Positions 53,881-63,704 of a DNA stretch of 64,000 nucleotides are shown piece by piece; within the stretch, counting starts at the first letter, position 1, and every line of letters starts with the position of its first letter. The notes below the pieces were generated by a model. It was not told the DNA's origin and searched no databases. It was given only the letters and a program-made list of their open reading frames with translations. This DNA comes from Thermotogota bacterium (GTDB lineage Bacteria > Thermotogota > Thermotogae > Petrotogales > Petrotogaceae): positions 62,001 through 126,000 of the forward strand of contig JAKOZG010000016.1 in the NCBI GenBank assembly GCA_029780115.1, given 5' to 3'. Both the position numbers and the translations under genes were made by a program.

Positions 53881-56508
53881 ATGGACATAGGAACTAGATA
53901 CGAGCCACACAGTTTAGAGAATAAATGGTATAAAATTTGGGAGGAAAGTCGTTCTTTTGAACCTAAAAAGGAGGGCAACGGAAAGTTTTGTATGGTAATA
54001 CCTCCCCCAAATATAACAGGTAAATTGCATATTGGGCATGCATTAAATATAGTGCTTCAAGATATTGTTGTTAGATATAAAAGAATGAAAGGCTTAAAGA
54101 CTTTATGGATTCCGGGAGAAGACCACGCTGGGATTGCTACTCAACATGTTGTTGAGCAGTATCTATTGAAAGAAGAAGGTAAAAGAAAAGATGATTATTC
54201 AAGAGAAGAGTTCATTGAAATAGTGTGGGATTGGGCAGATAAGTATAGGAGTCATATAAGAGACCAAATAAGAGCTTTGGGTGCTTCAGTAGATTGGAGT
54301 AGAGAAAGATTTACTTTAGATGAAGGCTTAAACAAAGCAGTAAGAAATGCTTTTGTTACTTTGTATAAAGATGGTTTAATATATAGGGGAAAGTACATAG
54401 TTAATTGGTGTCCTTCATGCGGAACTGTTCTTGCTGATGACGAAGTAGAACACCATGAAGATAAAGGAAAGTTATGGTATATCAAATATCCACTTGAAGG
54501 AGAAGATGGTTTTGTTGTAGTTGCTACAACCAGACCAGAAACTATGCTGGGAGATACGGCTTTAGCGGTAAATCCTTCAGATGATAGATATAAGCATCTA
54601 ATTGGCAAAACAGCGATTTTACCTTTGATAGGAAGAAAATTACCTATTATTGCTGATCCTTATGTTGATCCTCAATTTGGAACCGGAGTGGTTAAAGTAA
54701 CCCCCGCTCACGATCCAAATGATTATCAAATTTGGGCGAGACATAATTTAGAAATGATACAAGTGATTGATGAAAAGGCAAAAATTAATGAAAATGGTGG
54801 AAAATATAAGGGACTAGATAGATATGAAGCTAGAAAAAGAGTTGTTGAAGATCTAAAAAATGAAAATCTTTTAGAGAAGGAAGAAAATTATGTTCATGCA
54901 GTGGGACATTGTTATAGATGCAACGATGTTGTTGAACCTCTACTCCTAGACCAATGGTTTGTAAAGATGAAACCATTAGCTGAAAAGGCTATTGAAGTTG
55001 TTGAAAACGATGAAATTAAATTTTACCCAGAAAGATGGAAAAAGAATTATCTCAATTGGATGTATGAGATAAGAGATTGGTGTATCTCTCGCCAACTTTG
55101 GTGGGGTCATCAAATTCCTGTTTGGTACTGTCAAGATTGTGGCCATATAAATGTTTCTGTGGAAGATATTGAGGCCTGCGAGAAATGTGATTCAAATAAT
55201 ATAAAACAGGATGAAGATGTGCTTGATACATGGTTTTCATCAGCACTTTGGCCGTTTTCAACACTTGGTTGGCCAGATGAAACAGAAGATCTTGCCACAT
55301 TTTATCCAACGGATTTATTAATTACAGCGTTTGATATCATCTTCTTTTGGGTTGCTAGAATGATTATGTTTGGTGAAAAATTTATGGGAGAAAAGCCTTT
55401 TCATGATGTTTATATTCACCAGTTGGTCAGAGATAAATATGGAAGAAAAATGTCAAAATCTTTAGGGAATGGGATCGATCCCTTAGAGATGATTGGTCAA
55501 TATGGTACTGATCCGGTAAGGTTTACACTCGCTATTTTAGCTGCTCAGGGTAGAGATATAAACCTAGATGTAAGATTTTTTGACTCATATAGAAAGTTTG
55601 CGAACAAGATTTGGAACGCTACTAGATTTGTTTTACTAAATATTGATGATTATAATAAAATTGAGTTAAATGAAGGAGATTTAAAAATTGAGGATAAATG
55701 GATTTTAACTAGGCTAAATAATGCTATCGAAGGAGTTACTAATTATCTGGATATTTATTTATTTGATCAAGCAGCCAAACTGTTGTATGAGTTTTTTTGG
55801 AATGAACTTTGTGATTGGTACATAGAAGCTTCAAAAAATAGGTTAAAATCTGAAGGAATAGAAAAAATGATTGTTCAAAATGTACTCGTTAAGGTTTTTG
55901 ATAATTCATTGAGATTGTTGCATCCATTCATGCCATACATAACAGAAGAATTATGGGAGAAATTGCCAATTGATCGAGACTCAGAGTTGTTGATCACAGC
56001 GAAATGGCCTGTTTGCGACAAAAAATATTATTTTGAAAAAGAGGCACAAGATTTCATAAAAATTATGGAGGTAGTTAGAGAAATAAGAAATATAAAGGCA
56101 GAAATGAATATTCCACAGGTTCAAGAAGTGTCGCTAAATTACAAAGTTGTGACTGCTTTAGAAGAGTGGTTTGAAGGTAACAAAGAATTGATTTCAAATC
56201 TAGGATTTGTAAAAAGGATAGAAGAAATAAAAGCAAAGCCGGTAAGTTCTGCCACCGTTTATGTTGATGAAAATATAGAAATTTATATGCCTTTAGGAGA
56301 CTTAATTGATTTAGAAGCGGAAAAACAACGAATATCTAAGAAGTTAGAAAAAATTTCTAAAGACATCGAATTATATGAAAAAAAATTATCTAATAAAAAT
56401 TTTGTAGAAAAAGCAGATCCTGATGTAGTCGATGAAGCTAGAGAGAAGTTAGAGGAAAGTAAAAGGCAATATGAAAAATTACAACATTTAATGAAGGAGA
56501 TAAATTAA
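53881..56508 (+). CDS. valS: Valyl-tRNA synthetase
   Basis: 875 residues behind TAGGAGG. Class I motifs: PPPNITGKLHIGHALN with HIGH at 50-53 and KMSKS at about 523-527. The editing domain (VVATTRPETMLGDTALAVNP) and zinc-type Cys pairs (CPSCG, CQDCG, CEKC) are present. The C-terminal coiled coil (LEAEKQRISKKLEKISKDI) is typical of ValS. No T-box leader is evident in the 124 bases upstream. It starts the housekeeping run valS-folC-ruvA-glmU-prs and abuts folC directly. Confidence 0.98.
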   Translation: MDIGTRYEPHSLENKWYKIWEESRSFEPKKEGNGKFCMVIPPPNITGKLHIGHALNIVLQDIVVRYKRMKGLKTLWIPGEDHAGIATQHVVEQYLLKEEGKRKDDYSREEFIEIVWDWADKYRSHIRDQIRALGASVDWSRERFTLDEGLNKAVRNAFVTLYKDGLIYRGKYIVNWCPSCGTVLADDEVEHHEDKGKLWYIKYPLEGEDGFVVVATTRPETMLGDTALAVNPSDDRYKHLIGKTAILPLIGRKLPIIADPYVDPQFGTGVVKVTPAHDPNDYQIWARHNLEMIQVIDEKAKINENGGKYKGLDRYEARKRVVEDLKNENLLEKEENYVHAVGHCYRCNDVVEPLLLDQWFVKMKPLAEKAIEVVENDEIKFYPERWKKNYLNWMYEIRDWCISRQLWWGHQIPVWYCQDCGHINVSVEDIEACEKCDSNNIKQDEDVLDTWFSSALWPFSTLGWPDETEDLATFYPTDLLITAFDIIFFWVARMIMFGEKFMGEKPFHDVYIHQLVRDKYGRKMSKSLGNGIDPLEMIGQYGTDPVRFTLAILAAQGRDINLDVRFFDSYRKFANKIWNATRFVLLNIDDYNKIELNEGDLKIEDKWILTRLNNAIEGVTNYLDIYLFDQAAKLLYEFFWNELCDWYIEASKNRLKSEGIEKMIVQNVLVKVFDNSLRLLHPFMPYITEELWEKLPIDRDSELLITAKWPVCDKKYYFEKEAQDFIKIMEVVREIRNIKAEMNIPQVQEVSLNYKVVTALEEWFEGNKELISNLGFVKRIEEIKAKPVSSATVYVDENIEIYMPLGDLIDLEAEKQRISKKLEKISKDIELYEKKLSNKNFVEKADPDVVDEAREKLEESKRQYEKLQHLMKEIN

Positions 56509-57822
56509 ATGGAATTCGTAAATTTGATAGATAATCTTTATGAAAGAGGATCAGCTAATTTTGCAATTAAGTTAGGACTAACTAGAATCGAGGAACTAGC
56601 TGAAAGAATTGGAAATCCGCAAAATTCTTATAAAGTAATACATATAACTGGCACAAATGGAAAAGGGAGTGTAACAAAAGCGGTTTCTGATATTTTTATT
56701 GGTCAAGGTTTAAAAGTTGGAACGTATATCTCTCCACATCTTGTTTCAATAACTGAAAGAATTAAGGTAAACGGGAAAAATATCACAGAAAATGAGTTTA
56801 TGCAAACTTATCTTGAAATAGAAAGCGCAATTAAAGAAATGGATAAGAAAGGAAAGGATTTTTCTCCTTCATTTTTTGAAATCATAACTGCTTTAGCTTT
56901 TAAATTCTTTGAAAAAGAGAAAGTTGATTTGGCTGTGTTAGAGGTAGGACTTGGAGGTAGATTAGATGCAACAAATGTTGTAAATTCAGATGTATCTGTT
57001 ATTACATCTATATCAAAAGATCATATAAAAACTCTAGGAGACTCCGAGGAGAAAATAGCGTTTGAGAAGGCTGGAATTTTAAAAAAAGACAATTTTGTAA
57101 TTTTGGGAAATATAGATCAATCCCCCAAAAATGTTATTTTAGAAAGATCTAAAGAGGTCGGTGTAAATAAAGTACTGGAGTTTAACAAAGATTTTTATTT
57201 TGAAAATCCGAGGTATCATATCAATGAAAATTTATTGGATTATAAGGGTATAAATTTAGATCTGAAGGACTTACAATTTAAAGCTAATGGCACTTTTCAA
57301 ATGCAAAATGTAACTATTGCTCTAGCAACTACAGAAGCATTCGCAGAAAAATATAAAATTGACCTGTCCGTGGACAAACTTAGAGAAACCATGAAAAATT
57401 TTGTTTGGGAAGGGCGTTTTGATTATACAGAAATAAATGGCAAAAAACTTATCCTAGATGGAGCTCATAATGTAGCTGCTGCTGAACAGTTAAGAACAAG
57501 CGTTGAAGTTTATTGTCCAAATGAAAGCAAAACTGCTATGGTAGGGATCTTGAATGATAAAGACTATATAAATATCGCAAAAATTATTTCACCTATTTTT
57601 GATAAAATAATAATCACTTCTGTTCCATCCTCAAGAGGGAAAGATCCAGAAGCAGTTTTTGAAGAATTCAAGAAATGGAACAATAATGTTGAATTTATTC
57701 CAGATACACTTGAAGCTTTTATGAAACTTTTCTCAGAAAAAAGCGACGTTTACTTTGTTACAGGCTCGTTGTATTTGGTTGGCAAGATTAAAGAATTTTT
57801 CTCAACCAACTTGATTTCTTAA
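56509..57822 (+). CDS. folC: Folylpolyglutamate synthase/dihydrofolate synthase
   Basis: 437 residues; the ATG immediately follows the valS stop, with GAAGGAGAT inside valS as ribosome site. P-loop HITGTNGKGSV at 45-55, YISPHLVSITERI, EVGLGGRLDATNV, and LDGAHNVAAA in the C-terminal Mur-ligase-like domain. It adds glutamate to folates. The valS-folC pairing is common in bacteria. Confidence 0.96.
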   Translation: MEFVNLIDNLYERGSANFAIKLGLTRIEELAERIGNPQNSYKVIHITGTNGKGSVTKAVSDIFIGQGLKVGTYISPHLVSITERIKVNGKNITENEFMQTYLEIESAIKEMDKKGKDFSPSFFEIITALAFKFFEKEKVDLAVLEVGLGGRLDATNVVNSDVSVITSISKDHIKTLGDSEEKIAFEKAGILKKDNFVILGNIDQSPKNVILERSKEVGVNKVLEFNKDFYFENPRYHINENLLDYKGINLDLKDLQFKANGTFQMQNVTIALATTEAFAEKYKIDLSVDKLRETMKNFVWEGRFDYTEINGKKLILDGAHNVAAAEQLRTSVEVYCPNESKTAMVGILNDKDYINIAKIISPIFDKIIITSVPSSRGKDPEAVFEEFKKWNNNVEFIPDTLEAFMKLFSEKSDVYFVTGSLYLVGKIKEFFSTNLIS

Positions 57823-57844
57823 TAATAGAAAAAGGTAGGTTCTC

Positions 57845-58414
57845 ATGATAAGAAAACTTAGAGCAACAATAGAAGAGATTGAAGAAGAAATTATACTAAT
57901 AAGGATAGGAAATATTGTATTTGAAGCCTATCCTTCCTTTAAAGTTTTACAAAACTATAATATTGGTGATGAAGTAGACTTTTATGTATGTCTTGAGATT
58001 AATGAATGGAATAGTTCTATGTATGTCTTTGAAGATAAGTTTGAAAGGGATGTTTATGAAGCTTTAAAAAAAGTTTCTAAAATAGGCCCGAGAACTTCCT
58101 CTAAAATTTTAAAGAGAGTTAGTGCGGAGATGCTCGTGAGCATGATTAACGCAGAAGATATCGTTGGGCTTTCTGAATTACCAGGCGTTGGAAAAAAAAC
58201 AGCAGAACGTTTAATTGCTGAACTTTCTGGAATATTTAATACGGTTGGTCCATTTGCGGCTGATTTATCTACAACAAAAAATGTAAGAGATGCTTTAGAA
58301 GCATTAGAAACATTAGGATTTCAAAGATACGAAATTATGAAAATAATTAATGAAATGGACTTGAAAAATATGTCAACAGAAGATATAATTAGAAACTGTT
58401 TGACAAAGTTGTGA
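57845..58414 (+). CDS. ruvA: Holliday junction DNA helicase subunit RuvA
   Basis: 189 residues. N-terminal OB fold (MIRKLRATIEEIEEEIILIRIG), two helix-hairpin-helix motifs (VSKIGPRTSSKIL near 75 and LPGVGKKTAERLIAEL near 112) and a C-terminal RuvB-binding domain (VRDALEALETLGFQRYEIM). It binds four-way junctions and loads RuvB. The start follows a weak AGGTAGG. ruvB is not in the window. Confidence 0.96.
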   Translation: MIRKLRATIEEIEEEIILIRIGNIVFEAYPSFKVLQNYNIGDEVDFYVCLEINEWNSSMYVFEDKFERDVYEALKKVSKIGPRTSSKILKRVSAEMLVSMINAEDIVGLSELPGVGKKTAERLIAELSGIFNTVGPFAADLSTTKNVRDALEALETLGFQRYEIMKIINEMDLKNMSTEDIIRNCLTKL

Positions 58415-58451
58415 ATATTTATGAATATAGGAGTAAAGGTGGAGGGGCAAA

Positions 58452-59810
58452 GTGAGAGTTTTGATATTAGCAGCTGGTCAAGGAAAGAGAATGAATTCGA
58501 AAATTCCAAAAGTAGCTCACAAAATTCTCGATAAACCAATGGTTAACTGGGTAATTGACGTTGCTCAAAAAGTTTCCGAGGAAATAGCTATTGTCTTAGG
58601 TAACGGTTTTGAAATCGTTAAACAATTAATCGATCCTAGCATTGCAATTTTTGAACAAAAGGAACAATTAGGTACAGCTCATGCAGTAATGTGTGCAAAA
58701 GATTTTCTGAAAAAGGGAGATAATATCTTAATTTTGTATGGTGACGTACCTTTTATATCAAAAGAAACTCTGGATCTTCTTCAACGAACTCATATAGAAC
58801 ACAACAACGATGCGACTGTTTTATCAGTTGTATTAGATGACCCAACTGGCTACGGAAGAATAATAAAAAACTCTAAAAATCAGTTGATAAAAATAGTAGA
58901 AGATAAGGATTCTTCTGAAAATGAAAAGAACATTAAAGAGGTAAACACAGGAATAGCTATCTTTAATTCTGAAAAACTCAAAGATGCTCTAGATAAAGTT
59001 AAGCCTCAAAATGTCCAAGGAGAATACTATTTAACTGACGTTTTTTTATTTTTGGATAAAACTGAAGTAATACAGTTAGAAAACAATGCAGAAGTACTCG
59101 GAGTAAATGATAGAATTCAGCTAGCGGAAGTAGAAAGAAAGATAAGAATGGAAATAATGAAAAAGTTGATGTTAAGCGGTGTAACTATTGTGGATCCTTA
59201 TTCAACTTATATATCTCCTGATGTGGAAATTGGAATAGATACTATAATTCAACCTCAAACGTTTATATATGGCAGGACAATTATTGGTGAAAATTGTGAA
59301 ATTGGACCGTTAACCAGAATACTAAACTGTAAGATTGGAAATAAAGTAAAAATAATACGCTCAGAATGCGAATTAAGTGAAATAAAAGACAATGTGAAAA
59401 TAGGCCCTTTTTCTAGATTACGAGAAGGTACTTTTCTAGAAGAAAACGTAAAAATTGGCAATTTTGTCGAAATTAAAAAAACACACATCGCTACTAACAG
59501 TAAAGCACAACATTTGACTTATTTAGGTGATACTTATGTAGGGAAAAATGTGAATATTGGTGCTGGTACTATAACTTGCAACTATGACGGTAGAAAAAAG
59601 TATGAAACTTTTATTGACGATGATTCTTTTATTGGAAGTAATGCTTCGTTAGTTGCTCCTGTAAAGATTGGGAAAAATACATTAATAGGAGCAGGTTCAG
59701 TAATAACAAAAGATGTTCCTGATGATTCATTGGCTTTAGGTAGGGCACAACAAGTTAATAAGCTTAATTGGGTTAAAGAGAAATGGAAAAATAATTTGAA
59801 GGGAGAATGA
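58452..59810 (+). CDS. glmU: Bifunctional GlcNAc-1-P uridyltransferase/glucosamine-1-P acetyltransferase
   Basis: 452 residues, GTG start behind GGAGGGG. N-terminal pyrophosphorylase loop LAAGQGKRMNSKIPK at 6-20, QLGTAHAV, LYGDVP, then a left-handed beta-helix of hexapeptides from about residue 250 ending in the acetyltransferase segment HLTYLGDTYVGKNVNIGAG. It makes UDP-GlcNAc for peptidoglycan and other glycans. Two bases separate it from prs. Confidence 0.97.
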   Translation: MRVLILAAGQGKRMNSKIPKVAHKILDKPMVNWVIDVAQKVSEEIAIVLGNGFEIVKQLIDPSIAIFEQKEQLGTAHAVMCAKDFLKKGDNILILYGDVPFISKETLDLLQRTHIEHNNDATVLSVVLDDPTGYGRIIKNSKNQLIKIVEDKDSSENEKNIKEVNTGIAIFNSEKLKDALDKVKPQNVQGEYYLTDVFLFLDKTEVIQLENNAEVLGVNDRIQLAEVERKIRMEIMKKLMLSGVTIVDPYSTYISPDVEIGIDTIIQPQTFIYGRTIIGENCEIGPLTRILNCKIGNKVKIIRSECELSEIKDNVKIGPFSRLREGTFLEENVKIGNFVEIKKTHIATNSKAQHLTYLGDTYVGKNVNIGAGTITCNYDGRKKYETFIDDDSFIGSNASLVAPVKIGKNTLIGAGSVITKDVPDDSLALGRAQQVNKLNWVKEKWKNNLKGE

Positions 59811-59812
59811 AA

Positions 59813-60766
59813 ATGTCGTCGGCAAATGAAAAGCAATTCAAGGTTTTTGCGGGTAATTCAAATCCTCCTTTAGCCAAAAAAATAGGTGAATATATGGGTA
59901 CAAGGCTTGGCGATTGTGAGGTTTCAACTTTCGCAGATGGAGAAATAAACGTAAGAATAAATGAGACTGTAAGAGGATTTGATGTCTATATAATTCAATC
60001 TTTTTCTCCTCCCGTGAATGACCATATTATGGAATTGCTTATTATGATCGATGCGTTAAAAAGAGCTTCAGCTGCTTCAATATCTGCAATAATTCCTTAT
60101 TACGGATATGCAAGACAAGATAGAAAAGCTAGAGGGAGAGATCCAATAACTGCTAAGCTTGTTGCTAATTTGATAACTGTTGCAGGTGCAACAAGAGTTG
60201 TTACTATGGACTTACATGCTGAGCAGATTCAAGGTTTTTTCGATATTCCAGTGGACAATCTTTGGAGTTATCCAATATTTACAAAATACTTTTTAGATGA
60301 TATAAAAAGTATTTCAGAAAACATAGTTGTTGTTTCTCCTGATGTTGGTGGAGTGAAAAGGGCTAGAAAATTTGCAGAAAAATTAGGTTTCCCTTTAGCT
60401 ATTTTAGATAAAAGAAGGCCAAAAGATAATGTAGCCGAGATAATAACAATTATCGGTGACGTTAAAGGCGCAGATTGTATATTATTTGATGATATCATAG
60501 ACACGGGGGGGTCTATCATCGCAGCGGCAGAAACTTTAGATAAAGCTGGGGCCAAGAAAATTATTGCTTGCGCAACACATGGAGTATTCTCCCAAAATGC
60601 AGTTGAAAATTTACAAAATTCAAGAATTGATAAAATAATTGTTACAGACACAATATATCATAAACAATTGCCAGATAAATTTATTGAATTAGCATGTTCT
60701 GATTTTTTAGGTGAAGCAATGGTGCGAATAAGAAAGAATTTATCTGTTAGTATACTCTTTAGATGA
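59813..60766 (+). CDS. prs: Ribose-phosphate pyrophosphokinase
   Basis: 317 residues from ATG 59813, 7 bases after GGGAG; an ATG at 59807 is too close to that site. Motifs: FADGEINVRI, YYGYARQDRKARGRDPITAKL, DLHAEQIQGFFDIPVDNL, VVVSPDVGG, and the PRPP loop DDIIDTGGSI near 225-234. It makes PRPP for nucleotide, His and Trp synthesis. glmU-prs-rplY-pth is a conserved bacterial order. Confidence 0.97.
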   Translation: MSSANEKQFKVFAGNSNPPLAKKIGEYMGTRLGDCEVSTFADGEINVRINETVRGFDVYIIQSFSPPVNDHIMELLIMIDALKRASAASISAIIPYYGYARQDRKARGRDPITAKLVANLITVAGATRVVTMDLHAEQIQGFFDIPVDNLWSYPIFTKYFLDDIKSISENIVVVSPDVGGVKRARKFAEKLGFPLAILDKRRPKDNVAEIITIIGDVKGADCILFDDIIDTGGSIIAAAETLDKAGAKKIIACATHGVFSQNAVENLQNSRIDKIIVTDTIYHKQLPDKFIELACSDFLGEAMVRIRKNLSVSILFR

Positions 60767-60778
60767 TTAAAGTTTTTT

Positions 60779-60859
60779 ATTTAGAAATAGAAAGTCAATT
60801 TTAGAATTTAAATGGGTTCAAGGGCGGCAGCCCTCCTGCCCTTTTGGTACAAGAGTATC
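60779..60859 (+). repeat. Single copy of repeat family A
   Basis: TTTAGAAATAG, then TTTTAGAATTTAAATGGGTTC, AGGGCGGCAGCCCTCC and TTTTGGTACAAGAG follow the order of the 90-bp unit at 3278 with moderate divergence. It lies between prs and rplY in the direction of transcription. Confidence 0.8.
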
Positions 60860-60911
60860 AAATTCGCTAAAGAATTTAGCTTTTAAAACTATAACATTTA
60901 TAAAAACTTGT

Positions 60912-60930
60912 GTTTTAGAATTTCTAAAAC
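60912..60930. promoter_or_regulatory. Perfect palindrome in the rplY leader
   Basis: GTTTTAGAATTTCTAAAAC is a perfect 19-base palindrome, ending 31 bases before the rplY ATG. It may be a DNA operator or a leader RNA hairpin. Confidence 0.55.
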
Positions 60931-60961
60931 AACTAAATTTGGTAATTTAGGAGGTTAAGAT

Positions 60962-61636
60962 ATGACACATACTTTCAGTTTAGAGGTATTAGAAAGAGAT
61001 CCAAAATTAAAGGCAAACAAATATAGAAGGGAAAAGTTAATACCCGCGGTAGTGTATGGCCCTTCTATGAAAGAGAATAAACATATAAATATACGTACCA
61101 ATGATTTAGAAAGGCTAATTGAAAAGGCAACGGCTACTACATTAATTGAATTAAATATAAAAGGTGAAAATTCTAGCGAAAAAATGACTGTTTTTATTAA
61201 AACTATTCAGAGGCACAAAGTAACTGATAAGCCTATTCATTTGGATTTTTATTGTCCACAAGAAGGCAGAAAGATGAATATTAATATACCAATAACTTAC
61301 ATAGGAGAACCGGTAGGAGTTGAGCAGGGAGGTACCTTAAATATTTATTTGCATGAGATCCCTGTAGAAATTTTGCCTTCAGATATTATAGACACTCTTG
61401 AAATAGATATTTCGAACTTAGAAATAGGAGATAACATTATTGTAGAGGACATAAAAAAAATCATGCCAGAAAGTGCAGAAATACTTCTAGAAGACGATGA
61501 AGTATTAGCTGGAATTATAGAACCTAGAGAAATAGTTGAAGAAGAAGAAATAGTAGTAGAGTTCGAAGAAGGTGAAGTGACAGCCGAACCTGAGGTTATA
61601 ATGGAAAAAGAAGCAACAGAAGATAAGGAAGAATAA
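60962..61636 (+). CDS. rplY: 50S ribosomal protein bL25 (Ctc form)
   Basis: 224 residues behind TAGGAGG. N-terminal L25 5S-rRNA-binding domain (LEVLERDPKLKANKYRREKLIPAVVYGP), the TL5/Ctc C-terminal beta domain, and a long acidic tail of Glu from about residue 180. It binds 5S rRNA in the large subunit; Ctc forms are stress-linked in Bacillus. It is followed by pth after 3 bases. Confidence 0.95.
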   Translation: MTHTFSLEVLERDPKLKANKYRREKLIPAVVYGPSMKENKHINIRTNDLERLIEKATATTLIELNIKGENSSEKMTVFIKTIQRHKVTDKPIHLDFYCPQEGRKMNINIPITYIGEPVGVEQGGTLNIYLHEIPVEILPSDIIDTLEIDISNLEIGDNIIVEDIKKIMPESAEILLEDDEVLAGIIEPREIVEEEEIVVEFEEGEVTAEPEVIMEKEATEDKEE

Positions 61637-61639
61637 TCA

Positions 61640-62230
61640 ATGAAGAATTTAGTAATAGGTTTGGGAAATCCAGGCCCGCGTTATGTTTTTACTAAGCATA
61701 ACGTGGGTTTTTTAGCTTTAGATAGATATGAAGAAAAGAAAAAAAAATTTTATGACATCAAAAAAGTATCAGGTAAAAATTATGAAGGTTTTACCTTTAG
61801 TGATAATTTATTTATCAAACCTCTAACTTTTATGAATTTAAGTGGAGAAGTACTTCCCGTAATATTTAGAAAGTATGGTAAAATTGAGGAAAACTTACTC
61901 GTAATTCATGACGATATCTGGTTAGATTTTGGTGAAATAAGAATCAGGAAAAACGGATCTGATGGAGGGCATAAAGGCTTGAAATCACTGATTTCTGTAT
62001 TGAAAACTACAGAATTTCCAAGAATTAGAATTGGGATTAATAAAAATTATGTTCACGGAAGTGGTGATTTAGCGAGCTATGTTTTAACTCCTTTTACAGA
62101 AGAAGAACTAGGTGATTTGTATATTATATTAGACGTGGTATGTGAAGCCATAGATTACATATTAGATGGTAAAATAGAAGAAGCCATGAATAAATTCAAT
62201 GGTAAAAATTTTTTAAAAAATGTTCGATGA
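61640..62230 (+). CDS. pth: Peptidyl-tRNA hydrolase
   Basis: 196 residues. GLGNPGPRY at 7-15 with catalytic His20 in KHNVGF, Asn10, FMNLSGE, and HDDIWLDFGEIRIRKNGSDGGHKGLKSL. It recycles peptidyl-tRNA released from stalled ribosomes. Ribosome site AAGGAAG lies in the rplY end, 3 bases away. Confidence 0.97.
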   Translation: MKNLVIGLGNPGPRYVFTKHNVGFLALDRYEEKKKKFYDIKKVSGKNYEGFTFSDNLFIKPLTFMNLSGEVLPVIFRKYGKIEENLLVIHDDIWLDFGEIRIRKNGSDGGHKGLKSLISVLKTTEFPRIRIGINKNYVHGSGDLASYVLTPFTEEELGDLYIILDVVCEAIDYILDGKIEEAMNKFNGKNFLKNVR

Positions 62231-62245
62231 AAAGGGGTTCTACCA

Positions 62246-63661
62246 ATGAACGAAGAAAAGATAATGATTTTTAGTAAAATACTAGAGGAGATAAGAATAG
62301 CTATATTGGAAGATAATAAGCTGACGGAGATTTTTTTTGAAGATTTTGAGACTGATACTAATACCGGTAAAATATTTGTTGGTAAAATCGAAAATGTAGT
62401 TCCTAGTCTAGAGGCGTTTTTTGTTAACATAGGAACCGGTAAAAACGGTTTTTTAAGGTTTAGAGACACAATTGGAAAAGCGGAAAACTATAAAGTTGGG
62501 GACAAAGTGATGGTACAGGTAAAAAAAGATGGAAGTAGTCGCAAAGGTCCTCAATTATCAATGTATATAAGTATTCCAGGGAAATACTTGGTTTATTTGC
62601 CATATTCAAGCGATAATATCGGAATTTCTAAAAAAATTACTCGTCAATATGAGAGACAAAGACTAAGAGAGATAGCAAAAAAGCTTTTAAAGAAAGGCGA
62701 AGGAATTATATTCAGAACAAATTCTGAAGGTATGGAAGAAGAGGAACTTGCAAGCGAATTAGAAAATTTGAGACAAATCTTTCAAAATATACAAGAAAAG
62801 TATGAGGCAGCGAATAAACCTCAGATTCTATTTGAAGAAACTGATTTTATGGAGTACATATTAAGAGAAAGATTAGATTCAAACACGAAAAAGATCATAG
62901 TTGACAACAAACAAATTTATAGAAAATTAAAAAGACTCTTGAAGACTTTTAAGTTTAAGCCAATATTAGAGTTCGTTAGAGGTGATTCATTTAAAGAATA
63001 TGGTGTTTACAACCAAATGAATGAAATTTTTAATAAAAAAGTTGTTTTAGAAAATGGTGGCATTATTACAATAGATAGAGCAGAGGCTTTAACTGTTATT
63101 GACGTAGACTCAGCTAGTAACCTTGAGGGTAAAAATGTAGAAGAAACTTCTTATATAACAAATTTGGAAGCAGCTAAGGAGATTGTTCGACAACTAAGAT
63201 TAAGAAACATCGGGGGTATGATTGTCGTAGATTTTATTGATATGAAAGATCCTATGCATCGAAAAGAAGTTATTGAAGTGATTAAAGAAGAATCCCAAAA
63301 AGATAAATCTAAATTGACAGTTGTAGGATTTACAAATTTGGGTCTTTTAGAATTGATTCGCAAAAGAACTACCCCAGCTTTAGACTCTGTGGTGTACTTT
63401 CCTTGCCCAGTATGTCATGGAACAGGAAAGATCGTTTCTCCATCAATAGTATTTGGAAAATTAATGAAAGAAATAGAATCTTCCATAAAAGAAATAAAAA
63501 GGGATCAAATAAAAGCCATAGAGATAAGCGCTTTTCATAATTTATCAGGTTATTTAACTCCTGCACTTAAGGAAGAAATGGAAAAGAAATTAAATGTGAA
63601 AGTTGATTTTTTATTCAATTGGCATGATCCTAATTCTTATAACATTAAATACAGGATATAA
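62246..63661 (+). CDS. rng: Ribonuclease G/E family endoribonuclease
   Basis: 471 residues behind AAAAGGGG. An S1 domain spans about 35-120 (GKIFVGKIENVVPSLEAFFVNIG). The DNase I-like catalytic domain has Asp in TVIDVDSASN near 286 and VVDFIDMKD near 329, and the zinc-link CPVCHGTGK near 387-395. The length matches RNase G, without the E. coli RNase E scaffold. It cuts AU-rich single-stranded RNA in rRNA and mRNA processing. Confidence 0.95.
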   Translation: MNEEKIMIFSKILEEIRIAILEDNKLTEIFFEDFETDTNTGKIFVGKIENVVPSLEAFFVNIGTGKNGFLRFRDTIGKAENYKVGDKVMVQVKKDGSSRKGPQLSMYISIPGKYLVYLPYSSDNIGISKKITRQYERQRLREIAKKLLKKGEGIIFRTNSEGMEEEELASELENLRQIFQNIQEKYEAANKPQILFEETDFMEYILRERLDSNTKKIIVDNKQIYRKLKRLLKTFKFKPILEFVRGDSFKEYGVYNQMNEIFNKKVVLENGGIITIDRAEALTVIDVDSASNLEGKNVEETSYITNLEAAKEIVRQLRLRNIGGMIVVDFIDMKDPMHRKEVIEVIKEESQKDKSKLTVVGFTNLGLLELIRKRTTPALDSVVYFPCPVCHGTGKIVSPSIVFGKLMKEIESSIKEIKRDQIKAIEISAFHNLSGYLTPALKEEMEKKLNVKVDFLFNWHDPNSYNIKYRI

Positions 63662-63704
63662 TTTAAAAGATTTATTTTAGTTATAAATTAGTGGGAGGAA
63701 ATAA

